A DNA stretch of 8,056 nucleotides from Prevotellaceae bacterium UBA4301 (GCA_002395775.1 DGUV01000099.1:1-8056); one strand, 5' to 3'; positions 1-6,585 are shown, counted from the stretch's first letter. Translations and numbers: made by a program. The notes: a model not told the origin generated them from the sequence alone.

Positions 1-1184
1 TCTACTGCAACCAGGTCTTCGTCACCGACAATGTGGAGGGCATCGTCCCCGAGTTCCTCATGCTGCTGCACGGTGTCATCGACTCGCCCGACATTCCCCT
101 GAACGTCAGCCGCAGTTACCTGCAGAGCGACCAGAACGTGAAAAAGATTTCGGGCTACATCACCAAGAAGGTGAGCGACCGCCTGCAGAGCATCTTCAAG
201 CAGGACCGCCCCGACTTCGAGAAGAAGTGGGACGACATCAAACTCTTCATCCACTACGGCATGCTTTCGCAGGACGATTTCTACGACAAAGCCAAGTCCT
301 ATGCCTTGCTGAAGGATGTGGAAGGCAAGCACTACACGCTGGACGAGTATCAGACACTCATCAAGGACAACCAGACCAACAAGGACGGACAACTCATCTA
401 TCTCTACGCCCAAGACCCTGAAAGCCAGTACACCTACATTCAGGCAGCCAAGGACAAGGGCTACAACGTGCTGCTCATGGACGGCCAGCTCGACACGCCC
501 CTCATCTCCATGCTCGAGCGCAAACTGGAGAAGGCCACCTTCACGCGAGTGGATGCCGATGTCATCGACCGCCTCATCCAGAAGGAAGAGACAAAGCGCG
601 ACCTGCTTGAAGCCGAACGTTCCGACCGCCTTTGCAGCATCTTCAACAGCCAGATGCCCAGAACCGAGAAACTGGACTTCCACGTCGAGACACAAGCCCT
701 GGGCGAAGACCAGTTGCCCGTGATGCTCACGCAGAGCGAATACATGCGACGCATGAAGGAGATGTCACGCCTGCAACCCGGCATGAACTTCTACGGCGAT
801 ATGCCCGACATGATGACCCTCGTCCTCAACACCGACGCTCCCCTCATCAAGAATGTCCTTGAGGACAGCGAGAGCGAGACACAAGAAAAGCTGCGTCCCA
901 TCGAGGCCGAAATCAAGGGTCTCTCTGCCCGTCAGGCCGTACTTCGTCAGGAACAGGACAAGAAGAAGGCCGACGAAATTACCGATGCCGAGCGCGAGGA
1001 CCTCAAGAAGTGTGGCGAAGACATTCAGGCCCAGCGCGACCAGAAGAATGCCATTCTCGCCGAATATGGCAAGCAAAGCGAACGGGTGCACCAGCTCATC
1101 GATCTTGCTCTTCTGCAGAACGGCATGCTCCGTGGCGAAGCCCTCACCCGTTTCGTCAAGCGCAGCGTTGAGTTTATAAAATAA
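1..1184 (+). CDS. htpG: Molecular chaperone HtpG (Hsp90), C-terminal part, 5' end outside window
   Basis: ATP-dependent cytosolic chaperone of the Hsp90 family; only the middle and C-terminal domains are present. The frame is open from base 3, so the gene begins upstream of the window. The first in-frame start-like codon, GTG at 33, lies inside a conserved Hsp90 stretch and is not the true start. The segment at about 60-120 encodes GVIDSPDIPLNVSR, the Hsp90 middle-domain signature; its Arg is the residue that contacts the ATP gamma-phosphate in studied Hsp90s. The C-terminal dimerisation region includes LVLNTDAPLI (about 810-850) and ends with LIDLALLQNGMLRGEALTRFVKRS. Between them, about 858-1085 encodes a long charged, helical, coiled-coil-like stretch that I associate with Bacteroidetes HtpG. 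The stop is TAA at 1182-1184. No hairpin follows; the tRNA promoter starts 16 bp later. The family call is very secure. Confidence 0.96.
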   Translation, partial: YCNQVFVTDNVEGIVPEFLMLLHGVIDSPDIPLNVSRSYLQSDQNVKKISGYITKKVSDRLQSIFKQDRPDFEKKWDDIKLFIHYGMLSQDDFYDKAKSYALLKDVEGKHYTLDEYQTLIKDNQTNKDGQLIYLYAQDPESQYTYIQAAKDKGYNVLLMDGQLDTPLISMLERKLEKATFTRVDADVIDRLIQKEETKRDLLEAERSDRLCSIFNSQMPRTEKLDFHVETQALGEDQLPVMLTQSEYMRRMKEMSRLQPGMNFYGDMPDMMTLVLNTDAPLIKNVLEDSESETQEKLRPIEAEIKGLSARQAVLRQEQDKKKADEITDAEREDLKKCGEDIQAQRDQKNAILAEYGKQSERVHQLIDLALLQNGMLRGEALTRFVKRSVEFIK

Positions 1185-1199
1185 TTTTCACGATTACTG

Positions 1200-1229
1200 C
1201 TTGTAATTCGCAATTATTTTGTACCTTTG
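1200..1229 (+). promoter_or_regulatory. Bacteroidetes-type promoter of tRNA-Arg
   Basis: A TTG at 1201-1203 (-33 box) is followed after 18 bp by TACCTTTG at 1222-1229, a perfect TAnnTTTG -7 box extended by CA. Transcription would start near 1235, about 20 nt before the mature tRNA 5' end. The -33 box is one base short of TTTG and the spacer one base short of the usual 19. Confidence 0.75.
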
Positions 1230-1254
1230 CACTCGCAAACCACAAAAGGTGGAT

Positions 1255-1328
1255 GGCTCCTTAGCTCAACTGAATAGAGCATCTGACTACGGATCAGAAG
1301 GTTGTGGGTTTGAATCCCGCAGGAGTCA
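1255..1328 (+). tRNA. tRNA-Arg (anticodon ACG)
   Basis: A complete 74-nt cloverleaf. The acceptor stem is GGCTCCT (1255-1261) with AGGAGTC (1321-1327), including one G-T pair, and the discriminator base is A1328. The D stem is GCTC/GAGC (1264-1267, 1277-1280). The anticodon stem is TCTGA/TCAGA (1282-1286, 1294-1298) with loop CTACGGA, giving anticodon ACG at 1289-1291. The T stem is GTGGG/CCCGC with loop TTTGAAT. The wobble A should be edited to inosine, so this tRNA reads CGU, CGC and CGA. The 3' CCA is not encoded (CAC follows the discriminator), so it must be added by the CCA-adding enzyme. It has its own promoter and terminator and is a single-gene unit. Confidence 0.97.
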
Positions 1329-1340
1329 CACACAATAAAG

Positions 1341-1387
1341 GGAAGAACCAGAGTCAAGCTTGCTTGCACTCTGGTTCCTCTTTTTTT
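1341..1387 (+). terminator. Intrinsic terminator of the tRNA-Arg transcript
   Basis: Perfect 10-bp stem GAACCAGAGT (1345-1354) with ACTCTGGTTC (1368-1377), around a 13-nt loop that can fold further through AAGC/GCTT. It is followed by CTC and a run of seven T (1381-1387). It begins 12 nt after the tRNA discriminator base. The last three T of the run are also part of the -33 box of the trmD promoter. Confidence 0.85.
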
Positions 1388-1415
1388 GTTATATCAATAA
1401 TTATTCGTATATTTG
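1385..1415 (+). promoter_or_regulatory. Bacteroidetes-type promoter of trmD
   Basis: TTTG at 1385-1388, a 19-bp spacer, then TATATTTG at 1408-1415, followed by CA: a full match to the consensus. The start point would be near 1420, leaving a leader of only about 15 nt before the trmD ATG at 1435. It overlaps the T-run of the tRNA terminator. It probably drives trmD and the three genes after it, since no other convincing promoter is visible up to 2915. Confidence 0.8.
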
Positions 1416-1434
1416 CAGCCGAAAAACCGTTTGC

Positions 1435-2112
1435 ATGCGAATAGACATCATCACCGTTTTGCCCGAACTCCTCGAAGGATTCCTCAACGAAAGCATCCTG
1501 GGACGGGCACAGAAGAAAGGCTTTGTGGAAATCCACCTCCACAACCTGCGCGACTACTCTACCAACAAATGGCGCCGCGTGGACGACTACCCCTTCGGTG
1601 GTTTCGCCGGCATGGTGATGCAATGCGAACCCATCGACCGCTGCATCTCGAAACTCACTTCCCAGCGCCACTATGACGAGGTCATCTTCACCACGCCCGA
1701 CGGCGAACAGTTCTCCCAGCCCATGGCCAACCAGTTGAGCCTGGCCGAGAATCTCATCATCCTTTGTGGTCACTACAAGGGCGTGGACTATCGCATCCGC
1801 GAGCACCTCATCACCAAGGAAGTGTCAATTGGCGACTATGTGCTCACCGGAGGCGAACTGGCAGCCGCCGTGATGGCGGACGCCATTGTGCGCATCATAC
1901 CAGGCGCCATCGGTGACGAGCAAAGTGCCCTGAGCGATTCATTTCAGGACAATCTGCTGGCAGCCCCCGTCTATACGCGCCCTGCTGAATACAAAGGCTG
2001 GCGCGTACCCGACGTACTGCTCTCGGGCCACGAGGCAAAAATCAAGGAGTGGGAACTGGCACAAAGCATGGAACGCACGCGTCGCCTGAGACCCGACCTA
2101 TTAAAGAATTGA
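1435..2112 (+). CDS. trmD: tRNA (guanine(37)-N1)-methyltransferase TrmD
   Basis: Methylates N1 of G37, next to the anticodon, in tRNAs with G36 using S-adenosylmethionine; the modification prevents +1 frameshifting and the enzyme is usually essential. The 225-residue product has the normal family length. SPOUT (trefoil-knot) motifs are clear: ILCGHYKGVDYR at about residues 109-120 and SIGDYVLTGGE at 131-141, the knot that holds the cofactor. Arg153 and Asp168 (in SDSF) fall where the catalytic Arg154 and Asp169 of the E. coli enzyme are expected. The ATG at 1435 is chosen because it gives the standard MRIDIITVLPELL start and lies just downstream of a consensus promoter; extending upstream would run into the tRNA terminator. 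The rpsP, rimM and rplS genes that often accompany trmD are absent. The next gene starts 2 bp after the stop. Confidence 0.97.
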   Translation: MRIDIITVLPELLEGFLNESILGRAQKKGFVEIHLHNLRDYSTNKWRRVDDYPFGGFAGMVMQCEPIDRCISKLTSQRHYDEVIFTTPDGEQFSQPMANQLSLAENLIILCGHYKGVDYRIREHLITKEVSIGDYVLTGGELAAAVMADAIVRIIPGAIGDEQSALSDSFQDNLLAAPVYTRPAEYKGWRVPDVLLSGHEAKIKEWELAQSMERTRRLRPDLLKN

Positions 2113-2114
2113 CA

Positions 2115-2732
2115 ATGGCTGAAAACAAGAAACTTAACCTCTACATCATTGCAGGATGCAACGGCGCAGGCAAGACCACGGCGTCGTTCACGGTCCTGCC
2201 AGAGATGCTCGATTGCCGCGAGTTTGTCAATGCCGATGAAATTGCGCACGGGCTCTCCCCCTTCCATCCCGAAGGAGTGGCCATCCAGGCAGGGCGGCTC
2301 ATGATTGAGCGCGTCATCCATCTGCTGAAGGAAGGCGAGACCTTTGCCTTCGAGACCACCCTTTCCACCCGTTCCTATGTCAAGCTCATCCAGCAGGCCC
2401 AGAAGCGCGGCTACTTCGTCACGTTGCTCTTCTTTGCCCTGGCCACTCCCGAACAGGCCGTTCAGCGAGTGGCAAAGCGCGTGAGCCAGGGCGGCCACAA
2501 CATCCCCACGGATGTGGTTTATCGTCGTTTCGAGGGAGGTTTGTCAAACCTCTTCAACCTCTACATGCCCATCGTTGACTACTGGGCACTCTACGACAAC
2601 TCCAACATCCCCACGCAGCACATTGCCAGCGGACTGAAGGGACAGGAGCCCTCCATCCTGGACAAAGAAAAATTTGAAACATTGCAAACCAAATACCTAA
2701 TCAAAGATGAGCAGCAAGAAACAGAAAAGTGA
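2115..2732 (+). CDS. Zeta-toxin-like P-loop ATPase/kinase (COG4185 type)
   Basis: A 205-residue P-loop protein resembling the chromosomal zeta-toxin-like group. The Walker A motif AGCNGAGKT is at residues 13-21. Other features typical of this group are FVNADEIAHGLSPF at 37-50 (Asp41 may match the zeta catalytic base), FAFETTLS at 77-84, the basic stretch RVAKRVSQGGHNIP at 118-131 and YDNS at 160-163. Classical zeta toxins phosphorylate UDP-N-acetylglucosamine and disturb wall synthesis; the substrate of this shorter group is not established, so toxicity is only inferred. The ATG at 2115 is chosen because residues from MAENKK onward fit the family; a start at 2049 would overlap trmD by 64 bp. 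The gene is 2 bp from trmD and overlaps the next small gene by 26 bp, so co-translation is likely. Codon use resembles its neighbours, so recent transfer is not evident. Confidence 0.85.
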   Translation: MAENKKLNLYIIAGCNGAGKTTASFTVLPEMLDCREFVNADEIAHGLSPFHPEGVAIQAGRLMIERVIHLLKEGETFAFETTLSTRSYVKLIQQAQKRGYFVTLLFFALATPEQAVQRVAKRVSQGGHNIPTDVVYRRFEGGLSNLFNLYMPIVDYWALYDNSNIPTQHIASGLKGQEPSILDKEKFETLQTKYLIKDEQQETEK

Positions 2733-2889
2733 GTCTGACGTGCTGCTCATGCAGCAACGCATCGACGAGGGCATACTGCTTGCACAACGCAGATTGCTCA
2801 ACCGCGGGCTCCACGATGGCCTCTCCTTCATAGTCTGTCAGGGAGGCGTAGTGGCAGAAGTTCCCGCATGCGAGATAGCAAAGTTTTGA
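2707..2889 (+). CDS. Small protein, possible antitoxin or partner of the zeta-like protein
   Basis: A 60-residue protein whose ATG lies inside the zeta-like gene, overlapping it by 26 bp in another frame, the arrangement expected of a translationally coupled pair. The sequence has a Lys/Ser-rich start, an amphipathic helix (MQQRIDEGILLAQRRLLNR, about 15-33), then a beta-like tail FIVCQGGVVAEVPACEIAKF (41-60). I recall small genes next to COG4185-type ATPases with the same plan: a helix, then a tail of the form V-x-x-DGKVV-x-(I/V)P-x-EI. That resemblance suggests a cognate partner, perhaps an inhibitor. No known domain can be named with confidence. In the classical epsilon-zeta and PezAT systems the antitoxin comes first; here the small gene comes second. 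Its stop is 25 bp before the flavodiiron ATG. Confidence 0.7.
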   Translation: MSSKKQKSESDVLLMQQRIDEGILLAQRRLLNRGLHDGLSFIVCQGGVVAEVPACEIAKF

Positions 2890-2914
2890 AACCCCAAAAA
2901 ACTATACATCTTTA

Positions 2915-4099
2915 ATGAATATATCAGATCAGATTCGTTACATCGGTGTCGATGACCTCGACATCGACCTCTTCGAGAGCCAATACCACGTTCCCGAAGG
3001 CATGAGTTACAACAGCTATGTCATCCTCGACGACAAGGTGGCCGTGCTCGACACGGTGGACCACCGCAAACAAGACGAGTGGCAGCAAAACCTGCAGACA
3101 ACCCTGCAAGACCGCAAGCCCGCCTACCTCATCGTCCACCACATGGAGCCCGACCACGCCTCCAACATAGCCTGGCTGGCCGCCACCTATCCCGAGATGC
3201 AGCTGGTGCTCTCGGCAGCAGCCGCAAAGATGCTTCCCAACTTCTTCCCCGAAGCCGACCTTTCCGGCCGACTGCTCATCGTGAAGGAGGGCGACACCCT
3301 CTCCCTGGGTAGCCACACCCTGCAATTCATAGCCGCCCCCATGGTCCACTGGCCCGAGGTGCTCATGAGCTATGAGCAGACCGAGAAGGTGCTCTTTGCT
3401 GCCGACGGATTTGGCAAGTTCGGCGCCCTCTGCCATGAGGAACGCCATCCCGACGGCACCCTTGCCGACTGGGCATGCGAGGCTCGTCGCTACTATTTCA
3501 ACATCTGCGGCAAGTATGGCATGCAGGTGCAGAATGTGCTCAAGAAAGCCTCCAACCTCGACATCCTCACCATTGCCCCCCTCCACGGCCCCATCCTGCA
3601 AGGTCAGGACCTGGCCGAGGCCATTCGTCTCTATGACATCTGGAGTCGCTACGATGTCGAGACCGAAGGCGTCTTCGTGGCCTATGCCAGCATTCATGGC
3701 GGCACACGCGAGGCTGCCCTGAAGATGGTGGAACTGCTCAAGTCCAAAGGCTGCCCCAAAGTGGCCGTTGCCGACCTCACCCGCGACGACCAGGCCGAAG
3801 CCATCGAGGACGCTTTCCGCTATGGTCGGCTCGTGCTTCTGGCAGCCTCCTACGATGCCGGACTCTTCCCCCCGATGCACGATTTCCTCCATCACCTGCA
3901 AATCAAGAACTACCAGCGCCGCCGCTTCGCCCTGGTCGAGAATGGCTCATGGGCACCCTCGGCAGGCAAGGTCATGAAGGAAATGATTGGACAAATGAAA
4001 GACTGCGAGATAGTGGAACCCATTGTCACCATCCGCAGTCGTATGAAAACCTCCGACCTGCCCCAGCTCGAGGCTCTGGCCGAGGCCATTCTAAGCTGA
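2915..4099 (+). CDS. fprA: Flavodiiron protein (FprA/ROO type, O2 or NO reductase)
   Basis: A 394-residue class A flavodiiron protein, a cytosolic enzyme that reduces O2 to water and/or NO to N2O and protects anaerobes from both. The N-terminal metallo-beta-lactamase-like domain (about 1-250) carries the diiron ligands: His76, Glu78 and Asp80 in HHMEPDHA, His145 in PMVHWPE, Asp164 in FAADGFG and His224 in APLHGP. All six expected ligands are present, so the site should be active. The C-terminal flavodoxin-like FMN domain (about 252-394) starts VFVAYASIHGGTREAA, with the phosphate loop, and ends near SWAPSAGKVM. No rubredoxin or flavin reductase domain is fused, so electrons must come from a separate donor. 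Its ATG is 25 bp after the small gene, so it probably belongs to the trmD transcript. It ends 4 bp from the convergent pyrD stop. The gene symbol follows Moorella usage; O2 versus NO preference cannot be read from the sequence. Confidence 0.94.
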   Translation: MNISDQIRYIGVDDLDIDLFESQYHVPEGMSYNSYVILDDKVAVLDTVDHRKQDEWQQNLQTTLQDRKPAYLIVHHMEPDHASNIAWLAATYPEMQLVLSAAAAKMLPNFFPEADLSGRLLIVKEGDTLSLGSHTLQFIAAPMVHWPEVLMSYEQTEKVLFAADGFGKFGALCHEERHPDGTLADWACEARRYYFNICGKYGMQVQNVLKKASNLDILTIAPLHGPILQGQDLAEAIRLYDIWSRYDVETEGVFVAYASIHGGTREAALKMVELLKSKGCPKVAVADLTRDDQAEAIEDAFRYGRLVLLAASYDAGLFPPMHDFLHHLQIKNYQRRRFALVENGSWAPSAGKVMKEMIGQMKDCEIVEPIVTIRSRMKTSDLPQLEALAEAILS

Positions 4100-4103
4100 A
4101 TTC

Positions 4104-5009
4104 TCAGACCACTCCGATAATCTCCCTGACAGAAGAGAAACCATGACGTGCGAGGTATTCACCAATGCCTCGCACTATTTTTGTCGTCACGGCAGGGTCG
4201 ATGAAGTTGGCCGTGCCCACCTCCACCGCTGTGGCGCCAGCCAGCAGGAACTCCACGGCGTCCGTTGCCGTCATGATGCCTCCCAGTCCGATGACCGGAA
4301 TCTTCACCGCCTGAGCCACCTGATACACCATCCTCAGTGCAACAGGTTTCACAGCCGGGCCCGACAATCCGCCAGTACCGATGGAGAGCACCTTCCGGCG
4401 GCGTTCGGCATCAATGGCCATGCCCATCAGTGTGTTGATGAGCGAAACGCTGTCAGCCCCCTCGTCCTCCACGGCCCGGGCAATCTCGGCAATGTCCGTC
4501 ACGTTGGGCGAGAGTTTCACAATCAGCGTTTTTCCGTATGCTTTCCTCACAGCCTTCACCACGCTCGCCGCTCCCGCAGCCGTCACGCCAAAGGCCATGC
4601 CCCCCTGTTTGACATTGGGGCACGAAATGTTCAGCTCTATGGCCGGAATCGCCTCCAGTTCGCCAATGCGTCGGGCCGTCTCGGCATAGTCGTCGATGGT
4701 GCTTCCGCTCACGTTCACGATGACGTTCGTAGGCAAGTCCTTCACCTGTGGGTAGATGTGTTCACAAAAGTAGTCCACCCCCTTGTTCTGCAGTCCCACG
4801 CAGTTAAGCATGCCGCTGGCCGTCTCCGCCATGCGCGGATAGGGATTGCCCTCGCGCGGTTTCAGCGTGGTGCCCTTCACCACGATTCCTCCCAACTCAC
4901 CAAGATCCACAAAATCCTGAAACTCCAGCCCGTAGCCAAACGTGCCGCTGGCCGTCATCACAGGGTTGCGCAACTCCAGTGCGCCTATCTTTACAGCTAA
5001 GTCCAACAT
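4104..5009 (-). CDS. pyrD: Dihydroorotate dehydrogenase class 1B, catalytic subunit
   Basis: Oxidises dihydroorotate to orotate, the fourth step of de novo UMP synthesis, with FMN as cofactor; electrons pass to PyrK and on to NAD+. The 301-residue length is normal for class 1B (PyrDB). Visible motifs are MTASGTFGYGLEF near the N-terminus, VVKGTTLKPREGNPYPRM (about 43-60) with the FMN/substrate Lys45, LNCVGLQNKG (68-77), and IELNISCPNVK (124-134) with Cys130. Cys130 is the catalytic base that separates class 1 enzymes from the Ser-using class 2. Later come VSLINT, GTGGLSGPAVKP and VIGLGGI, the phosphate-binding loops. The partner pyrK lies immediately upstream, supporting class 1B. The 113-bp gap to pyrK is filled by a hairpin and a tandem repeat, which is unusual for subunits of one complex. 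Confidence 0.96.
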   Translation of the reverse strand: MLDLAVKIGALELRNPVMTASGTFGYGLEFQDFVDLGELGGIVVKGTTLKPREGNPYPRMAETASGMLNCVGLQNKGVDYFCEHIYPQVKDLPTNVIVNVSGSTIDDYAETARRIGELEAIPAIELNISCPNVKQGGMAFGVTAAGAASVVKAVRKAYGKTLIVKLSPNVTDIAEIARAVEDEGADSVSLINTLMGMAIDAERRRKVLSIGTGGLSGPAVKPVALRMVYQVAQAVKIPVIGLGGIMTATDAVEFLLAGATAVEVGTANFIDPAVTTKIVRGIGEYLARHGFSSVREIIGVV

Positions 5010-5021
5010 CTTATTTATTAT

Positions 5022-5093
5022 TTAGCCATTTAACCCGTTAACCCATTAACCCGTTAACCCATTAACCCGTTAACCTTTTAACCCGTTAACCCT
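5022..5093 (-). repeat. Tandem 8-bp repeat between pyrK and pyrD
   Basis: Eight contiguous 8-bp units of the form TTAACCCN run from 5030 to 5093 on the + strand. The variable end alternates: CG, CA, CG, CA, CG, TT, CG, CT. A degenerate ninth unit, TTAGCCAT, lies at 5022-5029 and a partial TTACC follows 5093. Read in the direction of transcription the unit is NGGGTTAA. Each unit carries a TAA stop and the 8-bp period shifts frame, so every reading frame is closed several times between pyrK and pyrD. Many junctions form the palindrome GTTAAC. The array ends 12 bp before the pyrD ATG. Its function is unknown; the regular structure suggests growth and shrinkage by strand slippage. Confidence 0.9.
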
Positions 5094-5102
5094 TTACCAC
5101 CC

Positions 5103-5116
5103 CGCGCCTTGGCGCG
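5103..5116 (-). other. GC-rich hairpin just after pyrK
   Basis: The inverted repeat CGCGCC (5103-5108) / GGCGCG (5111-5116) is perfect and sits 6 bp beyond the pyrK stop codon in the transcript. In RNA it would form a short, very stable stem with a 2-4 nt loop. No T-run follows on the - strand (a GGGG stretch and the 8-bp array come next), so it is not a standard intrinsic terminator. It could protect the pyrK 3' end or mark a processing site. Confidence 0.6.
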
Positions 5117-5122
5117 TAACAA

Positions 5123-5902
5123 TCACCATCTCAGCACTTCAGCATCAAACACTGGGCCCTCGGTGCACACACAACGGTTGTGCCCATCGTTCGTCTCAGT
5201 CACACAACACAGACAGGCACCCACTCCGCAGGCCATCCTGTTCTCCAGCGACACCTCACAAGCCACGCCACACTCCTTGGCCAGCTTGGTCACGGCCTTC
5301 ATCATGGGCGCAGGACCGCAAGTGTAGATGCGCGAGCAACCATTCGTCGCGGATGCCGAAAGCTGAGAAAAGACACTGTGCTGCGTCACAAATCCGCGCT
5401 CGCCCTCGCTACCGTCCTCAGTAGCCACCAGCACGTCGCCCACCTCACGGAAGGCATCCAGCCTCAGCAGCAAGTCCTTCGTCCGCGCCCCAAGCAGGAA
5501 GGTAGGTTTCACACCCTTCTCCCTCAGCGCGCGACCCAGGTACAGCAATGGAGCCACGCCCACACCGCCGCCCACAAGCAGCGGAGTGTCCTCAGGCATC
5601 AGACTGAAACCATTGCCCAGCGGCAACACGGCATTCACCACATCGCCCACGCCAAGCTGTCCGAGCCAACGGGTCCCCTCGCCCACCATCTGCACCAGGA
5701 ACGAAATCTCGTCGCCGCACACATCGTGGATGCTGATGGGTCGCCGCAGCAACACACCCGGGGTGTCCGCCCTCAACTGGGCAAACTGTCCAGGCAAGCA
5801 GGCAGGCAAACTTCCCTCAGTGGGCCTTGCCTTCAGCCACACACACTGCGCCCCCACCCTCTCGCTGTGGGTCACGCACAGGTCCATTATTCTTTTCTTC
5901 AT
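5123..5902 (-). CDS. pyrK: Dihydroorotate dehydrogenase electron transfer subunit PyrK
   Basis: The 259-residue FAD and [2Fe-2S] subunit of class 1B dihydroorotate dehydrogenase; it carries electrons from the PyrD FMN to NAD+. The N-terminal FAD-binding barrel contains LPGQFAQLR (36-44) and LLRRPISIHD (51-60), the latter contacting FAD. The nucleotide-binding domain starts at LLVGGGVGVAPLLYLG (108-123) and includes YTCGPAPMMKAV (193-204). The C-terminal cluster motif is MACGVGACLCCV ... CVCTEGPVF. By comparison with Lactococcus PyrK the ligands should be Cys225, Cys230, Cys233 and Cys246; Cys244 is an extra nearby cysteine. The ATG at 5902 lies 18 bp after the upstream membrane-protein gene with no promoter between them, so the two are probably co-transcribed. 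A second possible start is Met6. Confidence 0.95.
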   Translation of the reverse strand: MKKRIMDLCVTHSERVGAQCVWLKARPTEGSLPACLPGQFAQLRADTPGVLLRRPISIHDVCGDEISFLVQMVGEGTRWLGQLGVGDVVNAVLPLGNGFSLMPEDTPLLVGGGVGVAPLLYLGRALREKGVKPTFLLGARTKDLLLRLDAFREVGDVLVATEDGSEGERGFVTQHSVFSQLSASATNGCSRIYTCGPAPMMKAVTKLAKECGVACEVSLENRMACGVGACLCCVTETNDGHNRCVCTEGPVFDAEVLRW

Positions 5903-5920
5903 ATCTTTTCCGTCATTTCG

Positions 5921-6577
5921 TCAGTCTATCTCCCTCAGCGTCACGCCATCCAGCTCCTCCGTCATCCGGAACAGCTTGTCGGCATAGCCACTTCGGGCAG
6001 GCTTCACTTCCATTCTCACTGTCAGTCGTCCCTCTTCGTCCTTGCCGAGCGTATAGGTCACAATAGCCACGCCGTCAGCCTTCAGTCTGTCGGTCAGCGT
6101 CCTCACGGCCTCCTCGTTCTCGGCCACTGCGGTCAGCGTCAGGTTGTGGTGCCCCACCTGAGGAAACAGGCCATTCAGCACCTCCAGCCCCACCAGCACC
6201 AGCAGCGTGGCAAAAGCCGCAATCACGAACATGCCCGCGCCAGCCGCCATGCCAATGGCCGCCGTCACCCACAGGCCAGCCGCCGTGGTCAGCCCATGCA
6301 CCGCCTGCCTTTGGAAGATGATGGTGCCCGCACCAATGAAACCGATGCCCGACACCACCTGGGCCGCTATGCGCGACACGTCCAGCCGCGTGTTGCCCGT
6401 AAGGCTCACATCGTCAAATCCGTGAGCCGAAAGAATCATGAACAGCGCAGCCCCCAGCGCCACCAGAAAGTGAGTTCGGAAACCCGCCTCCTTGGCTCTC
6501 AGCCCGCGTTCCAGACCAATCACGCCCCCCAGCAGCGCAGCCACCAGTGTGCGAAGAATGAAATCAGCAGTATCCAT
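5921..6577 (-). CDS. MgtC/SapB family inner-membrane protein
   Basis: A 218-residue predicted integral membrane protein. Family motifs are clear: LLGGVIGLERGLRAKEAGFRTHFLVALGAAL (in pieces over residues 15-45) and RIAAQVVSGIGFIGAGTII (69-87). About five hydrophobic segments fit residues 7-22, 36-50, 72-88, 96-112 and 115-136. They are followed by a soluble C-terminal domain (about 145-218) with beta-alpha character like the small domain of longer MgtC proteins. In Salmonella and Mycobacterium MgtC aids survival at low Mg2+ and in macrophages and interacts with the F-type ATP synthase; the role of family members in anaerobes is not settled. An in-frame ATG at 6616 exists, but it lies inside the promoter, so the ATG at 6577 is preferred. 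The gene is followed 18 bp later by pyrK and may share its transcript. Confidence 0.9.
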   Translation of the reverse strand: MDTADFILRTLVAALLGGVIGLERGLRAKEAGFRTHFLVALGAALFMILSAHGFDDVSLTGNTRLDVSRIAAQVVSGIGFIGAGTIIFQRQAVHGLTTAAGLWVTAAIGMAAGAGMFVIAAFATLLVLVGLEVLNGLFPQVGHHNLTLTAVAENEEAVRTLTDRLKADGVAIVTYTLGKDEEGRLTVRMEVKPARSGYADKLFRMTEELDGVTLREID

Positions 6578-6585
6578 ATCGGCAA

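Noticed and set aside
1360..1434. Extended trmD start at 1360
   Set aside because: It would place the start inside the tRNA terminator and upstream of the trmD promoter; the extra residues do not fit TrmD.
2049..2114. Extended start for the zeta-like gene overlapping trmD
   Set aside because: The added 22 residues do not resemble the family, and ATG 2115 lies right before the conserved beta strand and Walker A motif.
2885..2914. A separate promoter for the flavodiiron gene (TTTG at 2885-2888)
   Set aside because: At the right spacing the sequence is ATCTTTAA rather than TAnnTTTG, and the start point would fall inside the coding region.
2924..3901. A 325-codon open frame on the - strand opposite the flavodiiron gene
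   Set aside because: The product (many Gly, Val, His, Glu) mirrors the codon bias of the + strand gene. No promoter or recognisable motif was seen.
4143..5000. A 285-codon open frame on the + strand opposite pyrD
   Set aside because: Complement of a well-supported gene; the sequence is low in hydrophobic core patterns and shows no family motif.
5022..5093. CRISPR-like array
   Set aside because: Units are 8 bp and directly adjacent with no spacers, and no cas genes are present; it is a simple tandem repeat.
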